Assembly: GCF_003859945.1 (NCBI RefSeq)
Contig: NZ_RQYM01000012.1
Location: 1 to 62,070, forward strand
Reading direction: 5' to 3'
Origin: Leucobacter sp. OH1287
Lineage (GTDB): Bacteria; Actinomycetota; Actinomycetes; Actinomycetales; Microbacteriaceae
DNA length: 62,070 nucleotides
The position numbers and the translations under genes were made by a program. The notes beneath the pieces are model-generated. The model was not told the origin of the DNA and did not search any database. It saw only the letters and a list, made by a program, of their open reading frames with translations. The first letter of the stretch is position 1; each line of letters starts with the position of its first letter. This document shows, piece by piece, positions 8,966-17,492 of the stretch.

Positions 8966-10447
8966 ATGACTAAGCACTATCGTGTAGCTATTCTCGGTTC
9001 TGGATTTGGCGGTCTCGGCATGGCAGCCCAGCTCGTTCGCGCTGGGATTGAGGACTTCGCTGTGTTCGAGAAGGCTGACTCTGTTGGCGGTGTTTGGCGA
9101 GACAACACCTACCCGGGCGCAGCCTGCGACACCCAGGCACACGTTTACTGCTTCACCTACTTCCCACACCTGCGCGTCTCCCAGATGTACGCTGCGGGTG
9201 AGGAGATGCTAGGCTACCAGGTTGCTCTGAAGGACGCCTTCGGCATCGAGAAGCACATGCACTACAACGCCGAGGTGATTGAGGCTCGCTGGAACGACGA
9301 GGCAGCCCACTGGGAGATTAAGACCCGCGACGGCGGCGAGTACACAGCAGACTTCTTCATCCCAGCATGGGGTCAGCTAAACGCACCAAAGACCCCAGAG
9401 TGGGAGGGTATGGAGAAGTTCAAAGGCATCCAATTCCACTCAGCAGAGTGGCGCCACGATGTTGACTTCACCGGCAAGAAGGTTATCTCAATCGGATCCG
9501 CTGCGTCAGCTGTGCAGTACATCCCTGAGGTAGCAAAAACCGCTGGCCACCTCGACGTGTTCATGCGTTCCGCTAACTACATTCTTCCTCGCGACCAGAT
9601 CACCTTCACCCCTGAGCAGCTCGACAACTTCGAGCAGCACCCTGAAACCTTCGAGGCATCACGCCGCGAGATCCACACCATGCGTGAGGAAGGTTTCGAA
9701 CGCACCCGCAACAACACCAGCAGCCAGGCAGAGGGACGCCAGGAAGCACTCAACTACCTCTACGAGGTGGTAACCGATCCAGAGCTGCGCGAGAAACTCA
9801 CTCCGAACTACGACTTCGGTTGTAAGCGAATCCTGCGCACCTCTGCTTTCTACCCAGCACTGCTGCGCGACAACGTTAGCGTTGTTACCGAGGGCATCGA
9901 CCACTTCACCGAGAACGGTATCGTTACCGCTGACGGCGTTGAGCACGAGGCTGACGTTATCATCTACGGCACCGGCTTCTACTCACAGCGCTTCCAGGGT
10001 GATCTGAAGATCATCGGTCGCGACGGCCTGTCACTCGCAGACCGCTGGGGCGAGGAGGACGCAGAAGCATACGTTGGTCTGTCAGTTGATGGTTTCCCAA
10101 ACATGTTCCTGATGTATGGGCCAAACACCAACCTCAACCACAACTCTGTTGTTACCATGCTGGAGATCCAGCAGGAGCACGTGCTTGACGCGCTGCGCAA
10201 AACCGCTGACCTCGACAAGGCATCTGTTGAGGTGAAGCCGGAGGTGCTTGAGGCGTTCAACACCAAGCTGCAGAAAGACATGGAGGGATCTTCATTCTCT
10301 AGCGACTGCTCTAGCTGGTACAAGAACTCTAAGGGTAAGGTTATTAACAACTGGTCAGGAACCGTTGAGGAGTACCGCCAGCTCGCTGAAGAATTCAAGC
10401 CAGAGGACTACGTTGTGCGCTCAGGCGCTGAGGTAGTATCCCTCTAA
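8966..10447 (+). CDS. type I Baeyer-Villiger flavin monooxygenase
   Basis: 493 residues. Two Rossmann dinucleotide sites are visible: ILGSGFGGLGMA for FAD at residue 9, and VISIGSAASAVQY for NADPH near residue 170. Between them lies the Baeyer-Villiger fingerprint FxGxxxHxxxW as FKGIQFHSAEW, which separates these enzymes from ordinary flavin monooxygenases. The family inserts oxygen next to a ketone to give an ester or lactone. A good ribosome-binding site (AAAGGAAG) precedes the ATG. Placed between an alcohol dehydrogenase and an esterase, it forms a complete alcohol-to-ketone-to-ester-to-acid-plus-alcohol route. The substrate cannot be read from sequence. Confidence 0.9.
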   Translation: MTKHYRVAILGSGFGGLGMAAQLVRAGIEDFAVFEKADSVGGVWRDNTYPGAACDTQAHVYCFTYFPHLRVSQMYAAGEEMLGYQVALKDAFGIEKHMHYNAEVIEARWNDEAAHWEIKTRDGGEYTADFFIPAWGQLNAPKTPEWEGMEKFKGIQFHSAEWRHDVDFTGKKVISIGSAASAVQYIPEVAKTAGHLDVFMRSANYILPRDQITFTPEQLDNFEQHPETFEASRREIHTMREEGFERTRNNTSSQAEGRQEALNYLYEVVTDPELREKLTPNYDFGCKRILRTSAFYPALLRDNVSVVTEGIDHFTENGIVTADGVEHEADVIIYGTGFYSQRFQGDLKIIGRDGLSLADRWGEEDAEAYVGLSVDGFPNMFLMYGPNTNLNHNSVVTMLEIQQEHVLDALRKTADLDKASVEVKPEVLEAFNTKLQKDMEGSSFSSDCSSWYKNSKGKVINNWSGTVEEYRQLAEEFKPEDYVVRSGAEVVSL

Positions 10448-10468
10448 ACAGTAAAGAAGAGGTGGATT

Positions 10469-11506
10469 ATGTCTGACCTGATTCCCACAACAGAGGTTGC
10501 CGCAGACCAGCGCCCCCTGATTGAGGCGTTCCGCGAGAACGGCAGCAAGTCGTTCCAGGATGCCCCGGATGTTGCAACCGCTCGTGCAAACTACGAGAAA
10601 TCATCTGCCGCAAACGGCCTCACCCCCGACGGGGTTTTAAGCGTTAGAGACGTGGCGGTCGGGTCAGACGATTCACGCTTCCTCGTGCGAGTCTACGACA
10701 ACCGCAGCAGCAAACAGCCAAGCGACGGTGTTATCGTGTTCTTCCACGGCGGCGGCTGGGTTATTGGATCCCTCGACACCCACGACCCGGTCTGCCGCAG
10801 GCTCGCAACCCTCACCGGTCTGCCGGTGGTTGCGGTTGACTACCGGCTCGGGCCGGAGCACCGCTTCCCCGTCGGCCACGAGGACTGTGTTCGCGCGATC
10901 GAGTGGATCCGTGACACCGCCGCAGAAAACGGCTGGGATGCAAACCGCATCGCCACCATCGGCGACTCCGCGGGCGGCGGTCTCGCAAACGTTATCGCCT
11001 TCGAACCGCGTATGCTCGTTGACGGCACAACCGTGAAATGCCAGGTGCCGCTCTACCCGATGCTGAACGTTGACAGCGAGTCACCGGGCTGGGAGCAGCT
11101 CGCCGACGGCTTCCCGCTCAGCGCAAAAACCCTCCGCTGGTTTATCGACAACTACATTGAGGGCGGCTGCGGCGGCGACGGTGGTTCACTGCCGGAGCAC
11201 GGTGCCCGCGGTGAACTAGCGAAAGACTACCGCGTATCACCGCTGTTGCTGGCGCGTGAGGCTGCTGCAGGCAGGGCTGACAAGCAGCTGCTGCGTCAGC
11301 CACCCGCGCTGATTCAGTCGCTGGGGTTGGATCCGCTCGGCCACGAGGCTGTTGAGTATGCCGCGCTGCTCGCGCAGGGCGGCACCCACGTTGAGCTTGT
11401 GCACTGGCCACACCACGCGCACGGGCTCTACACCTCGGCCGGTAAGATTGCCTCCGGTGAGGCGTTCCTGGAGCGCAGCGCCGAGTTCATCAAGCGGTTC
11501 ATCTAA
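10469..11506 (+). CDS. alpha/beta-hydrolase esterase of the HSL (HGGG) family
   Basis: 345 residues. The oxyanion-hole motif FFHGGGWVIGS and nucleophile motif GDSAGGG place it in the hormone-sensitive-lipase-like esterases. The acid is probably the Asp of GLDPLGHEA and the base the second histidine of HHAHGLY. It starts 21 bases after the monooxygenase with AGAGGTGG upstream, and is followed by a strong 14 bp hairpin, so it closes the operon. It presumably hydrolyses the ester or lactone made by the monooxygenase. Confidence 0.87.
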   Translation: MSDLIPTTEVAADQRPLIEAFRENGSKSFQDAPDVATARANYEKSSAANGLTPDGVLSVRDVAVGSDDSRFLVRVYDNRSSKQPSDGVIVFFHGGGWVIGSLDTHDPVCRRLATLTGLPVVAVDYRLGPEHRFPVGHEDCVRAIEWIRDTAAENGWDANRIATIGDSAGGGLANVIAFEPRMLVDGTTVKCQVPLYPMLNVDSESPGWEQLADGFPLSAKTLRWFIDNYIEGGCGGDGGSLPEHGARGELAKDYRVSPLLLAREAAAGRADKQLLRQPPALIQSLGLDPLGHEAVEYAALLAQGGTHVELVHWPHHAHGLYTSAGKIASGEAFLERSAEFIKRFI

Positions 11507-11548
11507 CTCCTCTCTGACGGGAGATTTAACCGAATAACAAAGCCTTTT

Positions 11549-11584
11549 AAGGGGCGTTTAGCGACTGTTAGCTAAACGCCCCTT
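11549..11584 (+). terminator. operon-end hairpin after the esterase
   Basis: AAGGGGCGTTTAGC (11549-11562) pairs perfectly with GCTAAACGCCCCTT (11571-11584), with an 8-base loop. The stem is 14 bp. A clear T-run is lacking after it, but the position between the esterase and the next gene fits termination. Confidence 0.75.
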
Positions 11585-11626
11585 ACTAAATGGCGCGGGG
11601 CTCACAAATGTGGTTGGATTATTAGT

Positions 11627-12784
11627 ATGGTTCAGCAACAGTCCCGAGCGGCCGGGCTTAATCGGCTGCTCACCAAGGCAGCCAGCAGCTCTGTGCTCCT
11701 GTCTATTCTCTCCGCGTTCGCCGTTGGCGCGGTGTTTATGATTATCACCGGCTCCGACCCGATAACCGGCTACACCGCGATGGTGAAGGGCTCCTTCGGC
11801 ACCGGCATCGGTTTCACAAACACAATCAACCGCGCAATCCCGATCGTCTGCTTCGGTATCGCAATCGCAATCGCCTTCCGCGCCGGTATTTTCAACCTCG
11901 GCGCCGAGGGTCAGGCGGTGCTCGGGGCGCTCACCGGCGGCCTTGTCGCCCTCTACCTGCCGGGCCCCGCGATCCTCGTCACAATCGCCGCGATTGTCAC
12001 CGCGTTTATCACCGGTGCGCTGTGGGGACTGATCACAGCTGTGCTGCAGAACCTGCTCGGTGTGCCAATCCTCATCTCAACACTGCTGCTCAACTACCCC
12101 GCCCGATTCTTCTCCTCCTGGCTGATCCGCTTCAAGCTCAACGACCCGAGCACCGACCTGATTGCGAGCGCCCAGATTAACAAGGATGTGCTGCTGCCCT
12201 ATATTGTGCCGCGTGGCAGCGAAACCGCGAAGTCTCTCGCCGCTAACTTCGGCGGCACAAGCCACATCACCTCGTTCCTGACCGGCGTAAACGTCTCACT
12301 GTTCCTGGTGATTGCGCTGCTTGTCGCGGTTGTGTTTATGAACGCGAAAACCAAGTACGGTTTCGAGTCCGGCCTCGCCGGCAAAAACCCCGAGTTCACC
12401 CGCTACGGCGGTGTTAATCCGGGGCTTTTAACCGTGAAAACAATGGTGCTGTCGGGCGGTCTCGCCGGTGTTGCCGGTGTGTTGCTGGTGATCGGCCTGC
12501 CAAACACCCGCATGCTAGAGGGTCACGTTGTGCAGACCGGTTACGCCTACACAGCGCTGCTGGTCACCCTGCTCGCCCTCTACCGCCCGCTCGGCACCGC
12601 AATCGCTGGCGTGTTCTTCGCCGCGATTATGGTTGGCAGCGACGCAATGGGCCGCGAGCTTGGCATGTCACCGCAGATTTCCGCGGTGATCCAGTCGCTC
12701 GTTATCATCTTTATCTCCTTCAAAATCGTTTTGCCGCAGCTTAAAAAATCCCGCTCGGCCGCCGCCGCGGGAGGTGCGAAGTGA
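11627..12784 (+). CDS. ABC transporter permease, nucleoside/BMP type (first subunit)
   Basis: 385 residues with about nine to ten hydrophobic segments, of the branched-chain/BMP permease fold. FNLGAEGQAVLGALTGGLVA is the family motif shared with YufP-like nucleoside permeases. The next permease starts within its last four bases. There is no obvious ribosome-binding site before the ATG (GGATTATTAGT), suggesting a leaderless or weakly translated message. With the BMP lipoprotein and double-domain ATPase at 3.5-6.4 kb it would form a complete importer. Confidence 0.88.
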   Translation: MVQQQSRAAGLNRLLTKAASSSVLLSILSAFAVGAVFMIITGSDPITGYTAMVKGSFGTGIGFTNTINRAIPIVCFGIAIAIAFRAGIFNLGAEGQAVLGALTGGLVALYLPGPAILVTIAAIVTAFITGALWGLITAVLQNLLGVPILISTLLLNYPARFFSSWLIRFKLNDPSTDLIASAQINKDVLLPYIVPRGSETAKSLAANFGGTSHITSFLTGVNVSLFLVIALLVAVVFMNAKTKYGFESGLAGKNPEFTRYGGVNPGLLTVKTMVLSGGLAGVAGVLLVIGLPNTRMLEGHVVQTGYAYTALLVTLLALYRPLGTAIAGVFFAAIMVGSDAMGRELGMSPQISAVIQSLVIIFISFKIVLPQLKKSRSAAAAGGAK

Positions 12785-13695
12785 ACCTGTTTGACCTGGT
12801 AGACTCCGATCTGTTTGCATCGGTTTTAAGATCCCTGATCCCGATTCTGCTCGCCGCCCTCGGCGGTATGCTGTGTGAGCGGGCCGGTGTTTTCAACATC
12901 GGTCTGGAGGGCATGATCCTGGTCGGTGCCTTCGGCGCGGTTGCCGGATCCTTCTTCGCCAGCAGCTGGGTTGTTGGCGCGCTCGCCGGTGCGCTCGCGG
13001 GCGCCGTCTTCTCGCTGATTCTCGGCTACGGCAGCGTCTATCGCGGCGGTGACCCGATTGTGCTCGCGGTTGCGATGAACATTCTCGCTGTCGGTTTAAC
13101 AACCTTCCTAATCGTCGCGGTGTTCGGCGTGCAGGGTGTTTTCAAAGACCCCGGCATCCACGGCATCCCGGTGTGGCGGATCCCGCTGCTCTCTGATATC
13201 CCGTACCTCGGTGAAATCTTCTCACTGACCCCGGTCGGCTATCTTGCGCTGCTGCTTGTGCCGGTGCTGTGGCTTGTGCTGTTCCGCACCCCAACCGGGC
13301 TGCGCCTGCGCGGCGTTGGTGAGCGCCCCGTCGCCGCCGCAACCCTCGGCGTTAACCCGCACCACTACCAGCTGACCGCGGTGATTATCTCCGGCGCGCT
13401 CGCAGGACTCGGCGGTGCTCAGCTCGCGCTCGGTAACGTGCAACAGTTCACAGAGAACATGTCGGCGGGTCGCGGGTGGATCGCGGTGGTCGCTGTGATG
13501 CTCGCTCGTGCCCACCCGATCGGGGTGCTCGGCGCTGCGCTACTGTTCGGCCTGACGGACGCCTTCGGGTTCAGGCTGCAGAGCCTCGGCCTGCCGCAGC
13601 AGCTCACCGACGCACTGCCGTATGTTGTGACGCTTGTTGTGCTGCTGTTTATGGCTAAGCGTTTCAAGCAGACTAAACAGGCGCAGCTGGCGTGA
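12781..13695 (+). CDS. ABC transporter permease, nucleoside/BMP type (second subunit)
   Basis: 304 residues, hydrophobic throughout, YufQ-like. FNIGLEGMILVGAFGAVAGS is the counterpart of the motif in the first permease, and GALAGLGGAQLALGNVQQF follows in the second half. It overlaps the first permease by ATGA and the cupin downstream by GTGA, so the three genes are translationally coupled. Confidence 0.9.
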   Translation: MNLFDLVDSDLFASVLRSLIPILLAALGGMLCERAGVFNIGLEGMILVGAFGAVAGSFFASSWVVGALAGALAGAVFSLILGYGSVYRGGDPIVLAVAMNILAVGLTTFLIVAVFGVQGVFKDPGIHGIPVWRIPLLSDIPYLGEIFSLTPVGYLALLLVPVLWLVLFRTPTGLRLRGVGERPVAAATLGVNPHHYQLTAVIISGALAGLGGAQLALGNVQQFTENMSAGRGWIAVVAVMLARAHPIGVLGAALLFGLTDAFGFRLQSLGLPQQLTDALPYVVTLVVLLFMAKRFKQTKQAQLA

Positions 13696-14174
13696 GTGCG
13701 GATCCGGCGACGCTCGCCTCCCTGCCGGCTGAGGCGCGCGAGATTGTGCGGCAGCTTGAGCTTGCGCCGCTGCCGCACGAGGGTGGATTCTTTCGAAACA
13801 CTCTCGCCTCCGAGCACTCCAGCGCAATCTATTATCTGCTCGCGGCGGGCGATTTCTCTGCCCTGCACCGTTTAAATTCACCGGAGGTGTATCACTGGTA
13901 CGCGGGCAGCGCCCTAAACATGCTGGTGCTTAACCCGGACGGATCCACCAGCGAACACCGCCTCGGACCCGACCTGGCCGCGGGTGAACGCCCGCAGCTG
14001 ATTGTGCCCGCTGACTGCTGGCACGGATCCGCCCCCGCCGGCTCGTGGGCGCTGGTTGGCACAACCATGGCGCCACCGTTCAGCTGGGACGGGTTTGAGC
14101 TTGGTAGCAGGGAGGAGCTGTGCGAGGAGTATCCGGCGGCGCGAGACGCGATCCGCCAGCTCACCAGGGCGTAA
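13692..14174 (+). CDS. DUF985/cupin_5 family protein
   Basis: 160 residues starting at a GTG that overlaps the permease stop. It matches the cupin_5 (DUF985, yeast YML079w-like) family: LELAPLPHEGGFFRNT, SAIYYLL, SPEVYHWYAGSALNMLVL, and PADCWHGSAP, with histidines likely to line the cupin pocket. The family has no firm biochemical role. Its coupling to a nucleoside permease near mtnA suggests a sugar-phosphate or thionucleoside-related step, which is inference only. Confidence 0.8.
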   Translation: MSADPATLASLPAEAREIVRQLELAPLPHEGGFFRNTLASEHSSAIYYLLAAGDFSALHRLNSPEVYHWYAGSALNMLVLNPDGSTSEHRLGPDLAAGERPQLIVPADCWHGSAPAGSWALVGTTMAPPFSWDGFELGSREELCEEYPAARDAIRQLTRA

Positions 14175-14180
14175 AAAGGG

Positions 14181-14210
14181 TTTACAAAGCGGGAACTCAT
14201 CCACTATATT
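14181..14210 (+). promoter_or_regulatory. candidate promoter of the FG-GAP surface protein
   Basis: TTTACA at 14181-14186 and TATATT at 14205-14210 are separated by 18 bases. The iron box begins two bases after the -10 element, so a bound repressor would cover the transcription start. Confidence 0.5.
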
Positions 14211-14211
14211 T

Positions 14212-14230
14212 TTAGGTAAAGCTAACCTAA
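14212..14230 (+). promoter_or_regulatory. DtxR/IdeR-type iron box
   Basis: TTAGGTAAAGCTAACCTAA matches 17 of 19 positions of the DtxR/IdeR consensus TTAGGTTAGSCTAACCTAA; the two mismatches are in the central part of the left half. It lies between the cupin stop and the FG-GAP gene start, immediately downstream of a promoter-like sequence. It predicts repression in iron-replete cells. Confidence 0.8.
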
Positions 14231-14256
14231 GTCTAATTCGAGCTGGAAATCCCCAA

Positions 14257-16170
14257 ATGTCTTTGTTCATTAAATCCGCGCTTGCCCTCTCGCTGCTGGG
14301 TGGAATCACTGCCGTACAGAGCCCCGCCGCCGACCCCGCAACCAATCCGGTTACTATTCCCGGCACCGTTCCCGGTTTTGGCACAACAACCGACAGCTGC
14401 GATGTTAACGCCGACGGCGTAACCGACCTGGTGATCGGCAGCTACTGGTTCAGCGACCAGGTTGCGACGGTGAAGCTCGGCCCTGTTAGAGCGGACTCAA
14501 AAACCCTCACCTTCACCCCGGGCGGATCCAGCTACAACATGGGCATCGAGGTGCGCTGCTCCCCCGACACAAACGGTGACCGCGTTTCAGACCTGCTGCT
14601 CACCATGCAGGGCGGAGGCACCGCGGTTGTGTTTGGTGGATCCACCCTGCAATCGCTGGAGCTAAACCAGCTCGGTGAGGCGGGCGTGCGCTTTAGTAGC
14701 AACCAGATCCTAAAGACTTTCGGTGTCGGGGATCTAAACGGTGACGGCAAGTCCGAGCTCGCGCACATAACCGCGAACGCCGTCTACATAACAGACACAC
14801 TCCCCGCGACCGGTGCGCCAGCGGGCAGCTACGATTTTTCTGCGGCAACCAAGATTATTACCGGTGACACAACAACGCTGCTGTCTGCTGCGGCAGCCGG
14901 TGACGTAAACGGTGACGGGAAACCAGATCTGGTGCTGGGATCACCGAACGCCTCACCCGACGGCGGCGCTTTCGCGGGTAAAGCCTACGTGCTTACAGAC
15001 CTGCAGCCACAGGCGGGTAAAACCGTGGTTTTGAGGGACGGCTTCACAGGCTTTAGCATCAGTGGCCCCAAGAGCGGCCATACCCTGCTCGCAACCTCGG
15101 TTGCCGGTATTGGTGACATTAACGGTGACGGTTTCGCCGACCTGCTCACCGGTAACCCCGGCCACGACAACCCTGACGGCACACCAAACCCCGGCTCAGC
15201 AACCGTTATTCTGGGTGCAGCAAACAGCGCTGACGTGAAAACCGAACGCGGTGTTACCGACCGGGCCGCAGTCACCGACACAGCCGGTAAACACCGCGGT
15301 TGGTGGCTTGAGGACTTAAAGAATGCCGACCATCTTGGTGAGGGTAAGGTCTCCGCGACCAGGGTTAACGGCACAACACTGCTGCTGCTGGGCGCGATGG
15401 ACGGTGACCTCACCGACGCTGCAGCAGGATCCGGCTACGCCGCCGTGATTGACACCGCGCTGCTCCTGGAGCACGGCGCTGCCTCACCCGCGCGCTCCCT
15501 CACAGAGCTCGCCGCGGCCGACAGTCGTGTGCAGCTGTTCAACTCGAAAGATCCCGAAACCCGTTTCGGACGCAGCCTCTCCGCGGTTAACCTCGGTGAC
15601 GGCGGTTTCACCCTGGTAATCGGCGCGCCAGCCAACTTCAGCCAGAGCGCAGAGCCAGCGGTTATTCTGCAGCCTGTCACTGTGAAGGCTCCGCAGCCAC
15701 AGCAGCCGGGCGGCCAAACTCCCGGTGGTCAGACCCCGGGTGATCAGGGCGGCAACGCGGGCAGCGGATCCGGCGACTCGGGCGCGAGCACCGGCACCGG
15801 CACCGGCACCGGTAACAGCTCCGGCAACGGCACCGACGGCACCAGCGGCGCGGGCAGCACGGGAAGCGTGGGCGATAAGGCGGGCACAACCGCCGGCACC
15901 GGCTCCGACTCGAAGCTCACCCCCGGCAAGGCCAGGGTTAGTGACGCTGACAGCCTCAGCGCCAAACTGGCGAAAACCGGTGGCCTTAACTTTGGTGGCA
16001 TCGCGCTCATCAGCGCCGGTGTTATCGGGGTTGCCGCTGCTCTGCTCGCAAACCAGCTGCGCACCAGCCGTGGCGGACGCTACGGCAGCTACGGCAGCAG
16101 CGGCTACGGCGGCGCGGGATACGGCGCGGGACGCGGCAGCAGCTGCGGCGGCTACGGCGATCTCGACTAG
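14257..16170 (+). CDS. FG-GAP/VCBS-repeat surface protein, membrane-anchored
   Basis: 637 residues from the ATG at 14257; a longer frame reaching into the cupin gene lacks a start context and would destroy the signal peptide. The N-terminus is a signal peptide (SLFIKSALALSLLGG). Five calcium-loop-type FG-GAP repeats follow: DVNADGVTDLVIGS, DTNGDRVSDLLL, DLNGDGKSELAH, DVNGDGKPDLVLG and DINGDGFADLLTG, suggesting a beta-propeller. Then comes a Gly/Ser/Thr/Gln-rich linker, one transmembrane helix (FGGIALISAGVIGVAAALLA) and a Gly/Tyr/Ser-rich tail. There is no LPxTG. The iron box upstream suggests it is made under iron limitation, so a role in host or mineral surface binding or in iron acquisition is plausible but unproven. 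Confidence 0.8.
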   Translation: MSLFIKSALALSLLGGITAVQSPAADPATNPVTIPGTVPGFGTTTDSCDVNADGVTDLVIGSYWFSDQVATVKLGPVRADSKTLTFTPGGSSYNMGIEVRCSPDTNGDRVSDLLLTMQGGGTAVVFGGSTLQSLELNQLGEAGVRFSSNQILKTFGVGDLNGDGKSELAHITANAVYITDTLPATGAPAGSYDFSAATKIITGDTTTLLSAAAAGDVNGDGKPDLVLGSPNASPDGGAFAGKAYVLTDLQPQAGKTVVLRDGFTGFSISGPKSGHTLLATSVAGIGDINGDGFADLLTGNPGHDNPDGTPNPGSATVILGAANSADVKTERGVTDRAAVTDTAGKHRGWWLEDLKNADHLGEGKVSATRVNGTTLLLLGAMDGDLTDAAAGSGYAAVIDTALLLEHGAASPARSLTELAAADSRVQLFNSKDPETRFGRSLSAVNLGDGGFTLVIGAPANFSQSAEPAVILQPVTVKAPQPQQPGGQTPGGQTPGDQGGNAGSGSGDSGASTGTGTGTGNSSGNGTDGTSGAGSTGSVGDKAGTTAGTGSDSKLTPGKARVSDADSLSAKLAKTGGLNFGGIALISAGVIGVAAALLANQLRTSRGGRYGSYGSSGYGGAGYGAGRGSSCGGYGDLD

Positions 16171-17486
16171 AGCTTTGCCGCGACCCTAATCCGGGCGGCA
16201 CTTTCAGCGGCGCGCTGTTTTACCGCGGTCGCGTCAAGCGTCAGGTGCTCACCTGCGGCGTACACGGCTCTGCCACCGATCCACACATAGTCGACGTCTT
16301 TACCGCTCGCCGCAAAAACTACGTGCGACAGCAGGTTAGCGTGCGGGACAGCGTTCGCCTCCGAGGTTTTCAGCGCAACAATGTCGGCCTTCTTACCGAC
16401 CGCGAGCTCACCACAGTCACCAAACCCGATCGCTTCAGCGCCCGCCCTGGTGGCGATCTCAAACACCTGCTCGGCGGTTATCGCGGCGGCATCGTGCAGC
16501 ACCCCGCGGTGCAGAATCGTCGCGAGCTTCAACTCCTCAAACAGGTCCAGGGTGTTGTTGCTCGCAACCGAGTCGGTGCCCAGCGAGATCCGCACCCCGC
16601 TCTGAAGCCAGTCAAGCAGCCTGGCAACGCCGTTGCCGAGCTTCAGATTGGAGACGGGACAGTGCGAGAGCGCAACCCCGGACGCCGCCATCTCGGCGAT
16701 CTCCTCATCATCAAGGTGCACACAGTGCGCAGCCATGGCGCTTGTCTCGTAGAGGCCAAGCTCCCGCAGGTAGCGCGCCGGCCGCTTGCCGGTTTCCGCA
16801 ACAACCATCTCGGTTTCCGCGGGCGACTCGGCAATGTGGGTGTGCACCGGGATGCCGGTGCGTTTCGCGTGCTCGATTGTCTCGGCAAAGAACTCGCGCG
16901 GCACACTGTACGGCGCGTGGGGACCGTAGGCGATTTTGATTTGCGGATCCGCCGCGTAACGCCGCTGCAGCTCCACCGCGTGCGCAAGCTCATCCCTGCC
17001 GGTTTTGGTTGTCACACCGGGGAACATAATCTGTTCCGGCCGGGTGATCGCGAGCGCCGCAACAACCCGCATCCCCGCATCACGCACCAGCTCCAGCAGC
17101 TGTGCGTCCCAAACATACATATCGTTGAAACTGGTTGTGCCGCTCTCGATCATCTCCAGCATCGCCAGCTGCAAACCGGCGGCAATATCGTCGTGGGTGA
17201 GCTGCTGTTCAAGCGCCTGCACCTCCGCGAGCCAGGGCATAAACCCGTGGTCGTCGCTGACACCGCGCAGCAGCGTCATCGCCGAGTGGGTGTGGCCGTT
17301 AACCAGCCCGGGTATCAGAATATGCCCGTCCAGGCGGGTGACGGTGTCATCCTGCCCGGGTGCGGGGGCGTGCGGATCCTGCGCCTCACCAACCCAGGCA
17401 ATGCTGTCGCCGGTAACCACCAGCAGCGGGTCGATAATGCTTTTCCCGGCGCTTAACAGCGCGGCCGCGTAAATAAACTGAGACAT
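16167..17486 (-). CDS. mtaD: MTA/S-adenosylhomocysteine deaminase-like amidohydrolase
   Basis: 439 residues of the metal-dependent amidohydrolase family. Metal and substrate motifs are in order: GLVNGHTHSAMTLLRG, ESGTTSFNDMY, HTHIAESPAET, AHCVHLDDEEIAEM, SHCPVSNLKLGNG and LGTDSVASNNTLDLFEEL. This combination is that of MTA/SAH deaminases, which convert methylthioadenosine and SAH to their inosine forms. It is convergent with the FG-GAP gene (4-base overlap) and seven bases downstream of the SDR on the same strand. With mtnA and the nucleoside importer it indicates uptake and deamination of thio-purine nucleosides. A guanine or other aminohydrolase role cannot be excluded. Confidence 0.82.
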   Translation of the reverse strand: MSQFIYAAALLSAGKSIIDPLLVVTGDSIAWVGEAQDPHAPAPGQDDTVTRLDGHILIPGLVNGHTHSAMTLLRGVSDDHGFMPWLAEVQALEQQLTHDDIAAGLQLAMLEMIESGTTSFNDMYVWDAQLLELVRDAGMRVVAALAITRPEQIMFPGVTTKTGRDELAHAVELQRRYAADPQIKIAYGPHAPYSVPREFFAETIEHAKRTGIPVHTHIAESPAETEMVVAETGKRPARYLRELGLYETSAMAAHCVHLDDEEIAEMAASGVALSHCPVSNLKLGNGVARLLDWLQSGVRISLGTDSVASNNTLDLFEELKLATILHRGVLHDAAAITAEQVFEIATRAGAEAIGFGDCGELAVGKKADIVALKTSEANAVPHANLLSHVVFAASGKDVDYVWIGGRAVYAAGEHLTLDATAVKQRAAESAARIRVAAKL

Positions 17487-17492
17487 GGGCTC

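Noticed and set aside
14002-14256. Upstream extension of the FG-GAP gene into the cupin gene
   Set aside because: It would pass through the promoter and iron box and bury the signal peptide; the ATG at 14257 is preferred.
16245-17456. 403-codon plus-strand frame opposite the deaminase
   Set aside because: Arg/His-rich translation typical of an antisense shadow of a GC-rich gene; the minus-strand gene has all amidohydrolase motifs.
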